Below are positions 11,455-24,000 of a stretch of DNA of 64,000 nt, in pieces. The notes under the pieces were generated by a model. That model saw only the letters and a program-made list of their open reading frames with translations. It did not search any database and was not told the DNA's origin. Position numbers and translations under genes: made by a program. Source of the DNA: Icerya purchasi (taxonomy: Eukaryota > Arthropoda > Insecta > Hemiptera > Monophlebidae); contig CM077115.1 in NCBI GenBank assembly GCA_039619475.1, positions 295,803,756 through 295,867,755 of the forward strand, in the 5' to 3' direction. Each line of letters opens with the position of its first letter. The stretch's first letter is position 1.

Positions 11455-12879
11455 ATATTTATTGATGTAATAATTTTCAGCAAAATGCCACCTATGTATC
11501 TTCCGAACGTTCACTTTGTCAATTAAAACATAAAAACTTGTTGCGCGGTATAGTGTGACTCTGGTATATATCCATCGTGCCAGATTGCCAGTATCTAACC
11601 GAATTAAAATTTAACTGAAGATTTTTCTCTACCCCTATGTTTCCGAATAGAGATCGAGGGAAATAAATGAAAAGAATAAAACCTTTCGTTGAAGCGAGAA
11701 AAGAAATTGTCTCTGTTCGCCGTTCCTTGTAGTACTACTGTGTAATACCAGAAAATGCCTTGCTAACGTAATACTTAACGCTATACAGTCTTGCATGTTT
11801 AAACAGGTTTAGTGATGTTCAACAAATGAGTGTGAGAAGTTGACATAGGAAACACGTGTTTTAGTCATTTTTCATCCGTATAATTCCGATTTTTTCAACA
11901 GTATTTCTGCGCAATCGAGTAAATAATCGTCGTACTCTATGTTTTAACTGATTTTATTTTCACAATTGCGCGCCTAATGGAAAGCGAGTACCCGATTTTT
12001 ACTAATTCGGTCGTCAATGTAGAAAAAAGTATTTTTCACGCCTAATATCACCGATGAGTGAGTGAGTGCCCTCTTCCGGTAATTATATCGCGCGAGAGAA
12101 TTGAAAAACTATAATCTCAATCAGATAAAAATTCTTAAAATACACACGACTTGAAATAACAAACTCTAACAACAAGCTGTGCAAAAGAAAGAAAAAAAAA
12201 AAAAAAAGGATCCTTAAATAGGAAAATCTACACAAAAGCGGAAGAACAATCGAAATGCCCAGTTGGAGAAAATCAATTAAAATCATCAGGGGGCATAATA
12301 GGACCCTAAATACATTCGGCAACAGCTGATACATCAGGCAGACACACCAGCGATAAAAGAGAAAAAATGCAACGTGATATCGGGAACTTGAACGGCGCAC
12401 GTCCGCATAAATCTTCGGGATTATTTTAAACTGTCAGTCAAGCGAACACCGTGAAGGCGGCTTCAGACTTTAGCCAGCAGTCATTTTATTAAACCATCTG
12501 TTTCCGAAATATGAAAATTTTCATCGCTACAAATAAAAAGCAGATAAATACCGCTGATTTACTGACGGGGAAGAAGCTGCTGATAAAACGAAGACGCGAG
12601 CTAAATAGAAAAGCCGACAGGAACAAGAACGGAAATAGACCACGAGCCCCCAACTGCCGCACGATTCAAATGACTGCCGAACCTAACTAAGCCAACTGCG
12701 ACTGAACATCTGCGTTCACCCCCACCCCCCCACAACAAGCATAGTGTAGTAACATAGAAACTTACAATACAATGAAACGGAATGAAATATGTTTCGAACA
12801 ACACGTGTATCTCTCTTTTATCATCAACCAATACATACATACTACACCGTGTTATGTAGGGATACAATTATTTACTTTC
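11455..12879. other. Non-coding stretch, nothing recognised
   Basis: No motif-bearing ORF was found. Features are a poly-A run at about 12190-12207 and a C-rich patch near 12717-12731. Confidence 0.45.
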
Positions 12880-12994
12880 GTTTTTTTTTTTTTTTTGAAT
12901 CAACTATAGACATGAAATTTTTAAGTTTCAACGTGCGGCAACCTTATCAAGTCCCACCCAAAACGAAACCATAGACTTACCAACTACGCCACGA
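12880..12994 (-). mobile_element. tRNA-derived SINE, family A, copy 2
   Basis: On the minus strand, GTGGCGTAGTTGG (box A region, 12980-12992) is identical to the SINE at 4602-4773. A GTTGCCGCACGTTGAAACTT segment then matches the CTGCTGCACATTGAGACTTC body, and the tail is the T run (plus strand) at 12881-12896. Box B is eroded. Confidence 0.65.
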
Positions 12995-13599
12995 TACTAG
13001 ATAACTAGCAGGATCAAGTTAGTCCCCCATAACGCAGTATTTCAAAATCAAATTTAATCAAATTGCGCTCGTTTAGTGCCGAATTGTGCTGATAGTTAAA
13101 AATTCTATGATGATTTTTAAAAAGAACGATTATCTTTGTGCGGAATTATTCTAATAATTAAAATGTTTGCCATCAAACCATAAAGAGAGTATTGAAAAAA
13201 AAAAAACAATTAAACAAGGAGGCCAACTTGACAACGCCTCTTCACCCAAAATTTGAAGATTAAAAAAAAATCATTATATCCACAGATAGCAATATAGTTT
13301 CGCACCGAGGAGTGTTCTGATAATAAACAAATTTGTGCTGCGAGGAGTTTATTCAAAAGGTTAATATAAATTGGCAAAAGCTTTCCAAAAAGTTCAAAAT
13401 TTTCACAAAGCCAATGGATCCGAAAGTCAGTAGTTTCATGTTGAATTGTTCCTGTGTGCCTACGTTTTCCAGTTTACTCGATAATGTAAAAAAGGCGCCA
13501 TCAAAAATTTATTTTACAATATAAGTTATCGTAAAATAATAATAAGGTGATATAAATTGCAAATAACAGCCAGTTTATCTTAAAATAAAAATGTGTTTA

Positions 13600-14108
13600 T
13601 TATTAAGGCTTAACATATACCCCACTCCCTGTACCAATTGTATCTAATAGACAATCACGTATCGCTGCTGCGGGTTCCTGGGCACATTGGAATGCCGGGT
13701 AATGAAAAGGTTGACGGAGCAGCATGTTCTGCCCTGCCGCCGCCAATGCCAGAGGACGCGAGGCTACCGTCATCAATTGCATATACATTCTTAAAGGCGT
13801 GCGAAAAAACCCGTGCAGAACTGAATGGGTAGCAAGCAGCTACAACATTCTTAAGAATCATTCAGCCCACAGTTGAATCATGGTGGCCAGCGAAAGGAAC
13901 ATCCCGATACGAATTTCTAGGATCCTCAGCCGGCTGCGAATCGGCCACATTGCTATTTCCCACAAACACATAATCGATAAAACATCGTCTCTGGCTATGT
14001 GCCCCTTGTGCTGGCAGACAAACGTACCGACAATTTCACATATACTGCTTACCCGCCAAAAGTCTTTACTGTGTTACGAAAACAACTTAGCCTATTGCGA
14101 AATATAAA
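13600..14108 (+). pseudogene. LINE ORF2 C-terminus: RNase H plus zinc-knuckle region
   Basis: RVPGHIGMPGNEKVDGAA at about 13670-13722 is the C-terminal part of an RNase H domain (consensus W-VPGH-GI-GNE-AD). Further on, after frame changes, ISRILSRLRIGHIAISHKHI (about 13909-13970) and CPLCWQTNVPTISHIL (about 14020-14049) match the conserved C-terminal region. In the family this reads ..RLRIGHT..TH.. followed by C..C....TV.HIL. This order occurs in RNase H-carrying LINEs (I/R1-type groups). Upstream reverse transcriptase is absent and several frame breaks are present, so it is a 5'-truncated dead copy. Confidence 0.7.
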
Positions 14109-14764
14109 GCCGCATCTTCTCAAATGAGGCAATTGCCATCATCAGGGTTATTGCCTTCATTAGAATGAGCAGCTTGACTCAGCATATTTAAATAATCTCC
14201 CTCTATGTGTGCTGTAATGACCACAGTAGTTACACACAGTACATACAATTTAAGGGAATTAAAAAAAAACAAAAAAACAACAACAACAAAAAAACATTGC
14301 ATGAATCACAAAACAGAACCAGATTTCTCCCAATAAAAGTTTTATTTATACGTTGCATGTATCTTTCGTCGATATTGTATATTGTATGTTTCTGTAATTT
14401 TGCGCGGTTATTTTAATTATTAGGAAATATTTTTCGATATAAATTTAATGAATCCACACTATTGTTTCTATCTCCAACTTTTCATTTTTTCCTGTGTTAA
14501 TAATCTACGAGTCGAATAGGCGCAGCCTGCGCACAGTCCACGCTCAAATCTTCTCATACACAATATAAAATTAATTTTATATGATAATTTAAAACACCGC
14601 TATGATCAGACTACTTGAATAGAAACGCTAATATAAACAACAATCAATTGGACAGATGTAGTAATTGCAATATATATAATATACAATGCGATAGTAATAT
14701 TTTATTAAGCGAAACATATTTGATTATAAAATAATAAAATAATTTAAAAAAATGAAAATTACTT

Positions 14765-15082
14765 CTAATTATTAAAATATCTTCCAGACCATATATTTTT
14801 ATTCAGACTATCTCTGTTATCCCGCGGAATAAACTTTAAACCAGAGAAGACCCTTTCAACACTGACTTGTGTTGCTGGAATTCCTAAAACCACCATTGCA
14901 ATTTTATAAGAATGAGGATTTGTATTTTTATTTTCTTTCCAAAATTCTAAAATTTTCTTTTTTCTACCTAATATTTGTACACGGTCAAAATTATTCAATA
15001 CGGATTCAATGTCAACATCTGTAGAAAGAAATAATCTATGTGTTTTTACCGCGCCAATAATCGTGGTATGAAAACTACACAT
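14765..15082 (-). pseudogene. hAT transposase C-terminal dimerisation fragment
   Basis: The 105-residue minus-strand frame carries ILEFWKENKNTNPHSYKIAMVVLGIPATQVSVERVFSGL and then IPRDNRDSL. The pattern W....P.....A...L.IPAT..SVERVFS....I...R..L defines the C-terminal dimerisation region of hAT-superfamily transposases. The BED finger and DDE core are missing upstream (towards higher coordinates). Although open, the frame is too short to be functional. No terminal inverted repeats were assigned. Confidence 0.75.
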
Positions 15083-15151
15083 ATTGTTAAAAACTGAGAT
15101 GATTTGGAACTTTCGATAACCCTACACGTCCTCAGCGAGCATTAGTTTTTT

Positions 15152-15165
15152 GGGGGGGGGGGGGG
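15152..15165. repeat. 14-base G homopolymer
   Basis: An uninterrupted G run follows TTTTTT. It could form a G-quadruplex on this strand. Confidence 0.9.
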
Positions 15166-15473
15166 AGAAAACTATCTTTCGCGAAGAAGAAAATCGTGGA
15201 CACTGAAAAAAATAAAAAAAATAAAACTAAAGAGGCTAAATCACGCTAGCACACGCCTGGGGTATTTGGAATAAAAACACACCGATCGCGTGACAAACCA
15301 CCGCCGCCAGACCTACGTGGAGCGAAAACGGATACTAACGAGCTCGAGTGAATAAGGTACGAAATTTTTTTCGGTTTAACTTCATTTAAACTGGCTAGAA
15401 ACGAAAATGGGCCATCGAATTTTACCGCAACAATTCACAAAACACAAATTATACATGTAAAACTATCGAAATA

Positions 15474-15762
15474 TACGATAGCGCCAGCAGGTCAACTACT
15501 CGGATAATTCAGCGCCAACAGTCCAAGATATTACGCATGATAACATCGGCACCAAAATACGTATCCAATGAGACGTTACATCACGATCTCTGCGTTCCAT
15601 TTATCGATAAATTTTATATGGCACAATATCAGAAATTTCTTAATCAACTACAATCCCATGGTAGCGCCAACATAAGGAAAATGTACACTCGGACTCTAGC
15701 CGGAAACCCTGCGAGACGATTGAAAAGAAGATGATATCGAGATGTCCTACAAACGCAGATGG
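15474..15762 (+). pseudogene. Jockey-like LINE ORF2 C-terminal fragment
   Basis: The frame reads ..STTRIIQRQQSKILRMITSAPKYVSNETLHHDLCVPFI.. followed by NPARRLKRR. This matches the segment C-terminal to the reverse transcriptase in Jockey-clade ORF2 proteins (consensus IIQR-QSK-LR-I--APWYVSN--LH-DL-IP, then a terminal P-RRLKR). The ATG at 15537 is internal, because the similarity begins upstream of it. The catalytic reverse transcriptase is not present, which indicates 5' truncation. It abuts a second, opposite-strand LINE end at 15820. Confidence 0.72.
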
Positions 15763-15819
15763 AAATACCGTTTTAATATTAATATTATACAACTAGTTTA
15801 AACATTTGATATCCGAGCT

Positions 15820-16150
15820 TTATTTATTTATTATTAACGAGGTACATATTGCCTGGGGCTATCAGCTCGGATGAGGTTATTTACATTTTAAGGTTTGTAG
15901 TGTTAATGAATTTAATTAATCTATGTAAACTATTTATATTTAAATTCGCGGTGTGATCGTCTGTAAGTCGTTCAGCACTGTAGATCGGGCATTCAGTGAT
16001 GATGTGTTTGACTGTGATCTGGCAGTTGCATTGAGTGCAGGCTGGAGACTGCTGGTAGTCCAGCAGGTATGCATGGGTGGTTAGAGTATGCGAACTAAGT
16101 AACGGTTTAAGTAATAAAAGACCCATTACTCCCAAATGGACGAAGGGGCG
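15820..16150 (-). pseudogene. LINE ORF2 C-terminus with TAAA tail
   Basis: The minus-strand frame (15881-16135) reads LLSSHTLTTHAYLLDYQQ..PACTQC..ITVKHIITECPIYSAERL. This is the LTH..LL...P.C..C....TV.HII.ECP.Y...R ending common to several LINE ORF2 proteins. Past the stop, the sequence towards lower coordinates becomes a (TAAA)n tail, seen on the plus strand as TTTATTTATTTATTA at about 15820-15835. That gives a natural LINE 3' end. Only the last few hundred bases of the element remain. Confidence 0.7.
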
Positions 16151-18544
16151 AACAACAAGTTATATTATTTTGTATACCATTATCGCTGGTTATGGTATAG
16201 TATACCGGTACAGTGTATAACAAAAAAAAAAAAAACTTCGGCGATACGGTGACTTTTTCTCCCAAAACGGGCGATAGCAGAGACTAGGTTCAAACGACCG
16301 GAAACGGTCAGCGATGAGACGCGCTACTCGGCAAACTACACACACGCACGGCTTGACAGGCCGTACCAACGCCGTAAGAACCACAAGCGAATCAGAGCTG
16401 GCGCGCGCTCTCACTACGGCACAAAAAATGTCTAGGCTGCAAAATTCTCCAACTCGAAGCGATCGTTATCACATACACGTCAGTATAACAAAAGATACAA
16501 TTTCTAGCTGCACGATCGAGCCCACTCCTGCAAAATTTGAAAATTCCTACATATATATCACTGCAATTAATGGAATCGTATTATGAATGCCACAAACGAT
16601 GAACATAATGCTTTTATTCTGACCACCCTATAATACTCGAGTCAGTCTGCCTGCTACTAAACCGAAATAACACGATATTTTTTTCGGTTCAGTTCCGCTT
16701 CGAAGCCCTGTAATAATTTTCATTCGTTTTTCTTAATAACTTTTTTTGCCAGTCAAAATTTATATTTTTCCATATATTTTAGGTATACATTCGACATTTA
16801 TTGTCAAATTCTATCGTTGTTTATTTCTACATTTTAACTTAAAATCATAGTCACAGATGAAAGTGATATCTTCGAGAAATATGGCGGTGAATTGATTTAT
16901 ATAATAATTAATTAATTATCTATGCATAATGAATTTAAGTTAATTATACACCAATCTAGTGTGAAGTATGTATAAATATAATTTTTCAAACCCCGCTTTA
17001 GTTATTTTTTTGCATGGTTCGCAATAAGATTGCTTAAATATCACGAAATTTATATCGGAAATAAATTCCTAGAAATGATTACATTTAATTATTCTCTAGC
17101 ATTATAACAGTCACGCTAATTATAAACGACAACGAAAAATAAGTATGTATACCTAATGTAAAATATTAATAAATAGAAACGCGTCGTTAACTTATAAATG
17201 CGCGCTAATAATAAATAAAACGTACTTATAATGGCCAACAAATGCATTCGGAAAACAACGGGTTTTTAGTGATAGGCCCTAAACGTCACTAGCATTGCGA
17301 CCATCATATGTGGGTATAATTTTTGGATACGTGACGAAGGAAATAAACCGCTATGCCATGATCACTTGACAGTTGGTTATTTTAGCTGTCAGATATTCAC
17401 GTGAAATTTCCGAGCATCTGTTGTCTGTATCTGTTATTAATATCAACGCCCCCATTAAATTTTTGCAGCACCATGTGTATGTACTAAGAAATACGACGCG
17501 CTTTTGAATAACAATAACATATCGTTTACCGCTAAATCAATTAAACCTTATTTGCCAATCGTCGCGAATTAAAAATTCCCTTGTAATTATTTCCGGAAAA
17601 TGTACTGTCAATAACTCTTAGTTCTGAACATTTAAATTCTTTTCACTATTTAAAATTTATGGTGTCAAACTGAACATTAATTACAGTAATGTTTATCCGG
17701 TTTAAGATTTTTTTTATTATTTTAATTTGGAGCCAGATATTGTTAAGTAGTTATGAAAATTGTGAGAAGACGAAATGAATAAAACTGAATAGAAGACTGC
17801 AGTTAGTTCCGCGGCAAAAACCGAATTTTGAACGGCAGTTTAAACGATTCCGAGTACACGGAAACAGGAAGAACAAAAAGGGCACCCACACAGTATGAGG
17901 GCTTTTAGAGTCGTCGATAAAGATCAGGGCGTGAAAGCGTAATAAACGGTGAATGATGCATGCAAATTCTTATTTCAGATAAAAGAACCTTAGTAGAGAC
18001 AGGAAAGGAAGATAAACTGGGAAGGTAAAAAAAACAGGAGAGGTCGAAATAAAAGTATGGAAGCTTTTAGCGGGAATAAATATAAGGAGAGAATTAACAC
18101 CATTCTTCATGACAGAATCGTATTTTTTAAGAATATTGACTTACGACAAAAAGATAAGGATTTTTGAATCAATAATATGTAAAAAGCTTAGCCTGAAAAG
18201 TTCTATATACTTGCTTCCGTTTGATTTCATTTACATTTTTAGACAAGAGAGGTCAGTTAAAATGCCCACAATGACTTTTTCGAACAAAGATTAAAAAAGA
18301 AATTCTAATGTAAAAGACCAAATAAGTATAAAAAATAATAAACGGCAAGTCGTTAGCAGTGCAAATAAGGACAATGAATCAAAAAATGACGAAAAATGGT
18401 TAAAAATGGTTTTTCGCACTTTAAAAAATATAGTTATGAATTTTTTTCCCCTGCTCTACAAGATGAAAAGGTTAGAATTAGCATATTTTGTTAAAAACAC
18501 TTCTAAAATCGCATTTTAGGATATAAATAGAACATTTTAAATAC
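16151..18544. other. Non-coding stretch, nothing recognised
   Basis: There are short domain-free ORFs only (16190-16414 minus, 16314-16586 plus, 18109-18294 plus). No repeat boundaries were recognised. Confidence 0.5.
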
Positions 18545-18562
18545 ATATATATATATATATAT
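18545..18562. repeat. (AT)n target of the LTR retroelement
   Basis: The AT run directly precedes the 5' LTR. A matching ATATATATATAT run follows the 3' LTR at 26346-26357. Confidence 0.85.
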
Positions 18563-19591
18563 TGAGACGGATTCGGCATTTCTTACGGCCTTTGTCAACG
18601 CTGTCCGAGCTAGAAAATAATATTTTGGCAATAATCATTAAATTCTCGGCGGCCTCGGCAGCGGGCAAAAGCGGCATGGTTGTCAAAGACGCTTTCTTGG
18701 CTAAAAAATCGAAGGATCCCGGCACAGATGTTCTGACCGCTGCGCCGGGATAGCGAACTGGTTTCTATGCGGGTGGCCGAAAAGCGGAGAAAGAGCCTTT
18801 GCTGGCGGTATAGGCGTTTGAAATGCGTACCGAGCTATGTTGAGCCGGCAGAAGTTTTTTTGACAAAAAACCCGAAAAGGAATACCGGCAGGGTAATCGC
18901 CGCTAAATAGAAATTAACAACCAACTTTTTAAAAAGATCCTTTTGGCGGTGTTTTTTTTATTTGTTAATATTTTTGTGTAAAATTAGTCGTCTTAGCGAA
19001 AGGCAAGAGGGAATCGAGCGATCCTCGCCAGACACATTTGAGTCTCTCGCAAGAGTCGCTTGCAAGAGTCTTAGGTTGAACGTCGTCGAGGCTCTTTTGC
19101 CTCAAGCAACTCGTCGCGTTGTCGGTTTTAAAATCGTACGTGCTCTGCCGCACGCGTTTCTTGTAGAAATTTTTTTTTTTAATATGTTAATTTGTTCACA
19201 AGTATACTCTCGGGTGAACGCTAAAATCATCCTAACAATTTTATTATAATTTTTTTAATCCTAGCAAAAAAATATACGCGTTTAAAGTCGAAATCTTTCT
19301 TATTGGACACGGGGTGGGTCCCGGTGACATCTCCGCCGCGGAGACTTTCTTTTTTCGTTAAACCTTAGGAAGGCCTAAAGCTCTACGAATTGAGTTTCCG
19401 GTAATGACACACCGGGGTTAAGTGTCATTGGCGCCCGAAATCTTTATTTTCTTTTATTTGTTTTATGCTTTTTTTATTTTATCATCACGGTAGCTGGTTA
19501 GTTGCAAATGTCGCCCATGAACAGGGACAAGAGCGATCAGTTACAAATGACTACCGGAACAGGGACTTGTGAAGAGAGTGAATTCTTTACA
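18563..19591 (+). repeat. 5' LTR of the gag-only retroelement
   Basis: It starts TGAGACGGATTCGG and ends TTTACA. It is the same sequence as 25317-26345 up to 19589/26343. The small ORF at 18962-19249 recurs only because the LTR is duplicated. The last 165 bases carry several primer-binding-site-like words. Confidence 0.88.
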
Positions 19592-19616
19592 AATGGCGGC
19601 CCGAACGAACAGGGAC
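19429..19616 (+). promoter_or_regulatory. Ladder of tRNA-Lys-type primer binding sites
   Basis: The copy at 19594-19616 (TGGCGGCCCGAACGAACAGG then GAC) directly follows the LTR end and matches the Lys-type site TGGCGCCCGAACAGGGAC with small insertions. Three more lie inside the LTR: TGGCGCCCGAA at 19429-19439, TGTCGCCCATGAACAGGGAC at 19509-19528 and TGACTACCGGAACAGGGAC at 19548-19566. The last three of the four are each preceded by CAAA, and the first by CAT, so each has the CA..TGG geometry of an LTR/PBS junction. Confidence 0.72.
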
Positions 19617-19942
19617 TCGATAGTATATAGATCGATATACGTTACCTGGTACGAAGAAGGAAGCAGCGGTTTCATCGGAGAAGGATCTGCCAAGCGGAAA
19701 CAGATAAGATTTTATATTATTTAATTCTCTCCTCGGCCTACTATAGTTTATAAACGTTTTATTTTCTCGTGGTTCAATCATTCAAAATTTTAGAATTATA
19801 TTTTTTTCTCGCGATACGAATTATTTAAAATTTTTTTTCTCGAACTGGAGTTTCGAAATTATGTTGTTCAAAATTTTAATATTCAATTGCCGATAGGTAG
19901 TCCCGAATTATCTTATTTTATTTTAATTACCCTGCGTCAAGT

Positions 19943-21028
19943 ATGGAGAATGAGGACTTAGCCAGAGTGGTAGTGACCCGGGGTAATTATCGTGACATCG
20001 ATTTAAGCGAGGAAGGAGATGCACCGCATGAAACTTCGGATCGTCTCTCGGAGACTGTGCCGGAGGCGACGCGTCACACCCTCGAGAACCCCAGAATATC
20101 CTCTGCCCAATCTCATTCTTCGATTTTCAAACAAATTATGGCCGCCCTCAAAGAAAATTCTAATAAAATTGAGGAAAGACTCAAAGAAAATGCTAAAGAT
20201 TTTAATGAAAACTTAAACAATTTTAAAGAAGACGTGAAGAACCAATTTGAAGAACTAAATAAAAATCAAGTAGTTTTAATTAACAAATTCGATATTTTAG
20301 AAAACAAATTAGATGTGGGACTCGAAAAACCTAAAATCGAAGTCGAAGAAGAACTGAATAAAATACCCGAAGTTAAAATTTACGAAAATAATCAAGATCT
20401 AAAAAATAAAATAAACGTTAGGGATGAATCTGCGGTCTCCAGTGAGCCGACGCAAGGTGAGAAAGTAGAGAATGAGTTAGTTGAGGTAATCACCATGCCT
20501 ATGGAGGATGATGAGAAACTAGTGGAAAGTGACGAGGAACAGGGGCTTAATGACAATAAAAATGATCTTAAAAATACCTATGATAATAATGTTGAAAATA
20601 ATGACAATAATAGTAGGGAATATAAAGATGTCGAAAGCAATAATAATAATGATAATGATAATTTTAATAGTAATGATATTGGCAATATTAGCGAGCAGAC
20701 CAATATAAATAATCAGGACAATCGTGATGATCTGGTTAATATAATTAGCACAAGTAACATTAAAGATCAAAAAACCGGCAAGAAAATACGTCACAAGAAA
20801 AGAGAAGCAAATAAATCTAAAATTGAAAAAATGAAATACAAAATCGGAAGATCTATAAATAAAAATAATAAACTTAACAATGAACGAAAAACAAAGAAAA
20901 CAAAGCTCAAATTTAAGTATTTAAAGTCCGGACACATAAAAGATCCTAAAGTAAATAATAATAATTCTCGTCGGTTGGGACATTGCTCCCGTTACCATCT
21001 CTGGTGGTGGAAGTATCGGCGGAAATAA
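19943..21028 (+). CDS. Gag-like coiled-coil protein of the LTR retroelement
   Basis: A 361-codon ORF starts about 350 bases after the 5' LTR, where gag is expected. Residues of about 55-130 are rich in K/E/N with heptad-like spacing and predict a long coiled coil. Residues of about 140-260 are acidic and N-rich, with runs of Asn and Asp. Residues of about 265-330 are strongly basic (KKIRHKKREANKSK..KTKKTKLKFKY). No CCHC knuckle, no DSG/DTG protease motif and no major homology region could be seen. It probably provides the structural, RNA-binding protein of the particle; the basic tail could bind RNA in place of a zinc knuckle. The product is inferred from position and composition, not from a recognised domain. 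Confidence 0.6.
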   Translation: MENEDLARVVVTRGNYRDIDLSEEGDAPHETSDRLSETVPEATRHTLENPRISSAQSHSSIFKQIMAALKENSNKIEERLKENAKDFNENLNNFKEDVKNQFEELNKNQVVLINKFDILENKLDVGLEKPKIEVEEELNKIPEVKIYENNQDLKNKINVRDESAVSSEPTQGEKVENELVEVITMPMEDDEKLVESDEEQGLNDNKNDLKNTYDNNVENNDNNSREYKDVESNNNNDNDNFNSNDIGNISEQTNINNQDNRDDLVNIISTSNIKDQKTGKKIRHKKREANKSKIEKMKYKIGRSINKNNKLNNERKTKKTKLKFKYLKSGHIKDPKVNNNNSRRLGHCSRYHLWWWKYRRK

Positions 21029-24000
21029 TTAATTAATAATTAAAAAGCTAGCCGATTTTCCCGGAGTACGACGTCAACAGATCAATTAAAAACCAATACG
21101 CAAAAGATAAAACAAAATTTAGCTAGGGATCCGCTCGATGAAGATACAAAGAAGATAACTTCTCTAGGAAGTATTATTTAACATATTCCAGTCGTAGATA
21201 GAATTTAAATTAATCATTAAAAATAGATAAAATTATTATAAATTGGCCTGAGCACGAGTGCGAGTAACTGTTTTAGAGTAAGTATGACAGGTGCCCTGTG
21301 TTGCTTCGATGGAGAGAAGTATGTCGTGTACAGTATCGTTTTTTTTACGCTTTAATGTTATAAGTCTTCGGAGATTTTGTGTCCGCGTTCGTTGATTTTC
21401 ATGCGTAATAATTCAAGGGGTAGTTCCGTTTTTTTTTTACAAAGAAATTTTTGACAAGTTACTTGCGTCTAACTCGTCAATGAGCCTGCTCAAATTATTG
21501 CAGCCGGATATTTATCGATGTTTGAATTATTCATCTAATTTTCGAGTAGTGTAGGCCAGATTTCAACTTCAGTCAGATAATTCGTCGATTCCCCGAAATT
21601 TGCATGTTTGCTGTTCTTTTTCTAGTTTCTCGTTAGATTAGGTTAGTTAGTTTTTCAGACGACTTATGCGTCAGTTTTCACTGGAATTTAGATCAGTAGA
21701 TATTTTTTTTTGAATTTTTGAATTTTTTTTTGAAGCAAAGTGTATTCGATTTGCGAGAGTGAGCTCGATTCGTTCTGATTTCGACCTTATATAAGTGTGT
21801 ATCACCCCTCGCTTAGAAAGTTGTTCATTTTATTTAAATTCAAAATTTTATATTTTTTTATCTGGGCATTATTTCGCCTCGGATTTCGGTGTTTTGCGGT
21901 TTTTTTTTCCGAAAAAAAAAAAAAAAAACAAAAAAAACTGGTTACTCGTTCGAACATCATTGAGACTTTTTATACTCGTATCTACCACTCTGACTTTAAA
22001 CTCCTGCGTTTACGTGCGGTGTGGTTGAGCTTATATTAAATTACGGAATTAAGAAATGTGAGTAGAATCGGCGTTATGTATTAGGATTAGAAAATGTAGT
22101 TTGTTTTAGCTTTGTAGCGAATTTCCGCAAGGATGCGGCCATTCACTGGATAATAACAGGTTTGGAGCTGAGCACACATAAGTGTTCAATATTAAATTTT
22201 TATATATAATTTGTTATGTAAAATGTATAACTGTTTTTCTATTTAGTTTATGTTAATGCGTATATTAATCATGTAGCCCTATAGAAATTGCGCGTCGGCG
22301 CACATAGTTAAAACTTTTTGAACGTCTTTCGGAAATAGTATCTTTTTGATTTATAATTTTGCGAACCCCGTGGGGTCATCTAGTTTATTAGTGACGCATC
22401 TGTTGAGTTATCAACTAAGAGTTTTTCTTCCTCTTTCGCAATGAATTTTATTATTTCTATAATTTAATTGCCAATCTTGTGGGCATCGGGATACTTTGAT
22501 TTCGGATTCATTTAACCATTTTGTTCCTTTTTCTCCCATTCTCTTTTCATTTCCTTTCTGGTTTAACTTCCTCATACCCTATACCTAACCTCCTGCCAAT
22601 GTGGGCGGACGTTTTAGTTGTCGGTCTGCGTTGTTAACAGTATGGACATTGCTGTGATAAGATTATTTACATATGGCAATGTTCCTCTCACCGGTTCTTT
22701 TCGGTCTATTTAATATTTTCTTTCTCGGATTTTTTGAACTTCTTTCCATCTCTTTTCTGCTAAATATACTGTTTTTCTCTTTCTTTGCTCTATGTTTTCC
22801 ATTCACAGCGTCGCTAGGCGGATCGGGAGGGATTTCCGGTCGACCCCTCAGGCTCTGTGGGCGCTGCTAAGGCAAGCGTGGCCATATTGTTCGGTGGGGA
22901 GAGAGAGTGAATACCTGGTACTCCGGCGGGGCTCTATATTTTATTATCTTTTCTTCTCCGTTGTACGAGCTTTCGGTGTAGTGGGCAACGTTGAACGTGT
23001 GCGGCCACGGCATTGGGCGTAAGTCTCGGCGAGAAATACGGAGAATAACAATTTTAATCGCTAAGTGGTGAATCGAATCGGTTGGATTTATTGTGGCCAC
23101 CGAGTATTTCTGGCGAGTGGGGTCAATGGACGCCCGATACCGGCAATTGCCGAAGAACTCGACCTAGTGGCACAACGATACCTTATAAGCCGTAGGAGCT
23201 TTCCCGACACGGGGTACCGGGGAAAAAGGAAATATGATGATGATTCTTGGCTGGGATCTCTCCGTGGTGACGGTCTAATGGCGAATTTTGCTTTATTCCC
23301 GCAATCCGATCGATACTTTTATCTCAACGATGTACCTATTTCTTTTGTTTTTTTTTGTTTCCTATTTTCCTCCTTTGCGTGTGTTGTCTTTCTTGTATTC
23401 TATTTTTTCTGTCAAAAAAAAAAAAAAAAAAATGGCGCAGGACGAAGACGCAGAGCTCCGTTCTCATATTGGTAGTGACCTCAACTGCTCTCTTCCTATT
23501 TTGATAATCATTTTTTTGATTTTTCTTTCCTCGTTCCGGAATCAGGTAACGATAGCGTCCCGCAAGCCCCACAATCAAGACAGGCAGTTAACCGCTTATT
23601 TTCTTATTTTTTTTTCTTTTTAAATACATTCAATTATTCTCAGTACTTTTGTTCAGGTCAAGACCCAGTTTCAGAGTTCTTATTGTCCTGTATTTTATTC
23701 GATTATTTTTTTTATCAGTTAGACGTTTGGTCGATCTATTTTGTAATAATTTAGTTCACTTGTATATATTTTATTTGTTCGTTCGTTTATATTGCCACTG
23801 GGACAACGTGCGAGTGTGAATGTACGACCTTTCGGCCGGGAGCGGGAATGTCGCTTACAGTGTCCGCAGGTCGGTGTGTGATTAAAATGCGTGCACACTA
23901 GGTCAGGCTAGAAAAACAAAGTTATAAATTTTTTTTTTGAAAATCTCGCGAGTTTTGGTCATGTAAAATTCCAGATGTTTTTCCTTTTATCTTTTTTTTC

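Noticed and set aside
18962..19249. 95-codon ORF repeated exactly at 25716-26003
   Set aside because: The identity is explained by the two LTR copies, not by selection on a protein.
20519..20794. 91-codon isoleucine-rich ORF, minus strand
   Set aside because: It is the antisense reading of the Asn/Asp-rich part of the gag-like gene.
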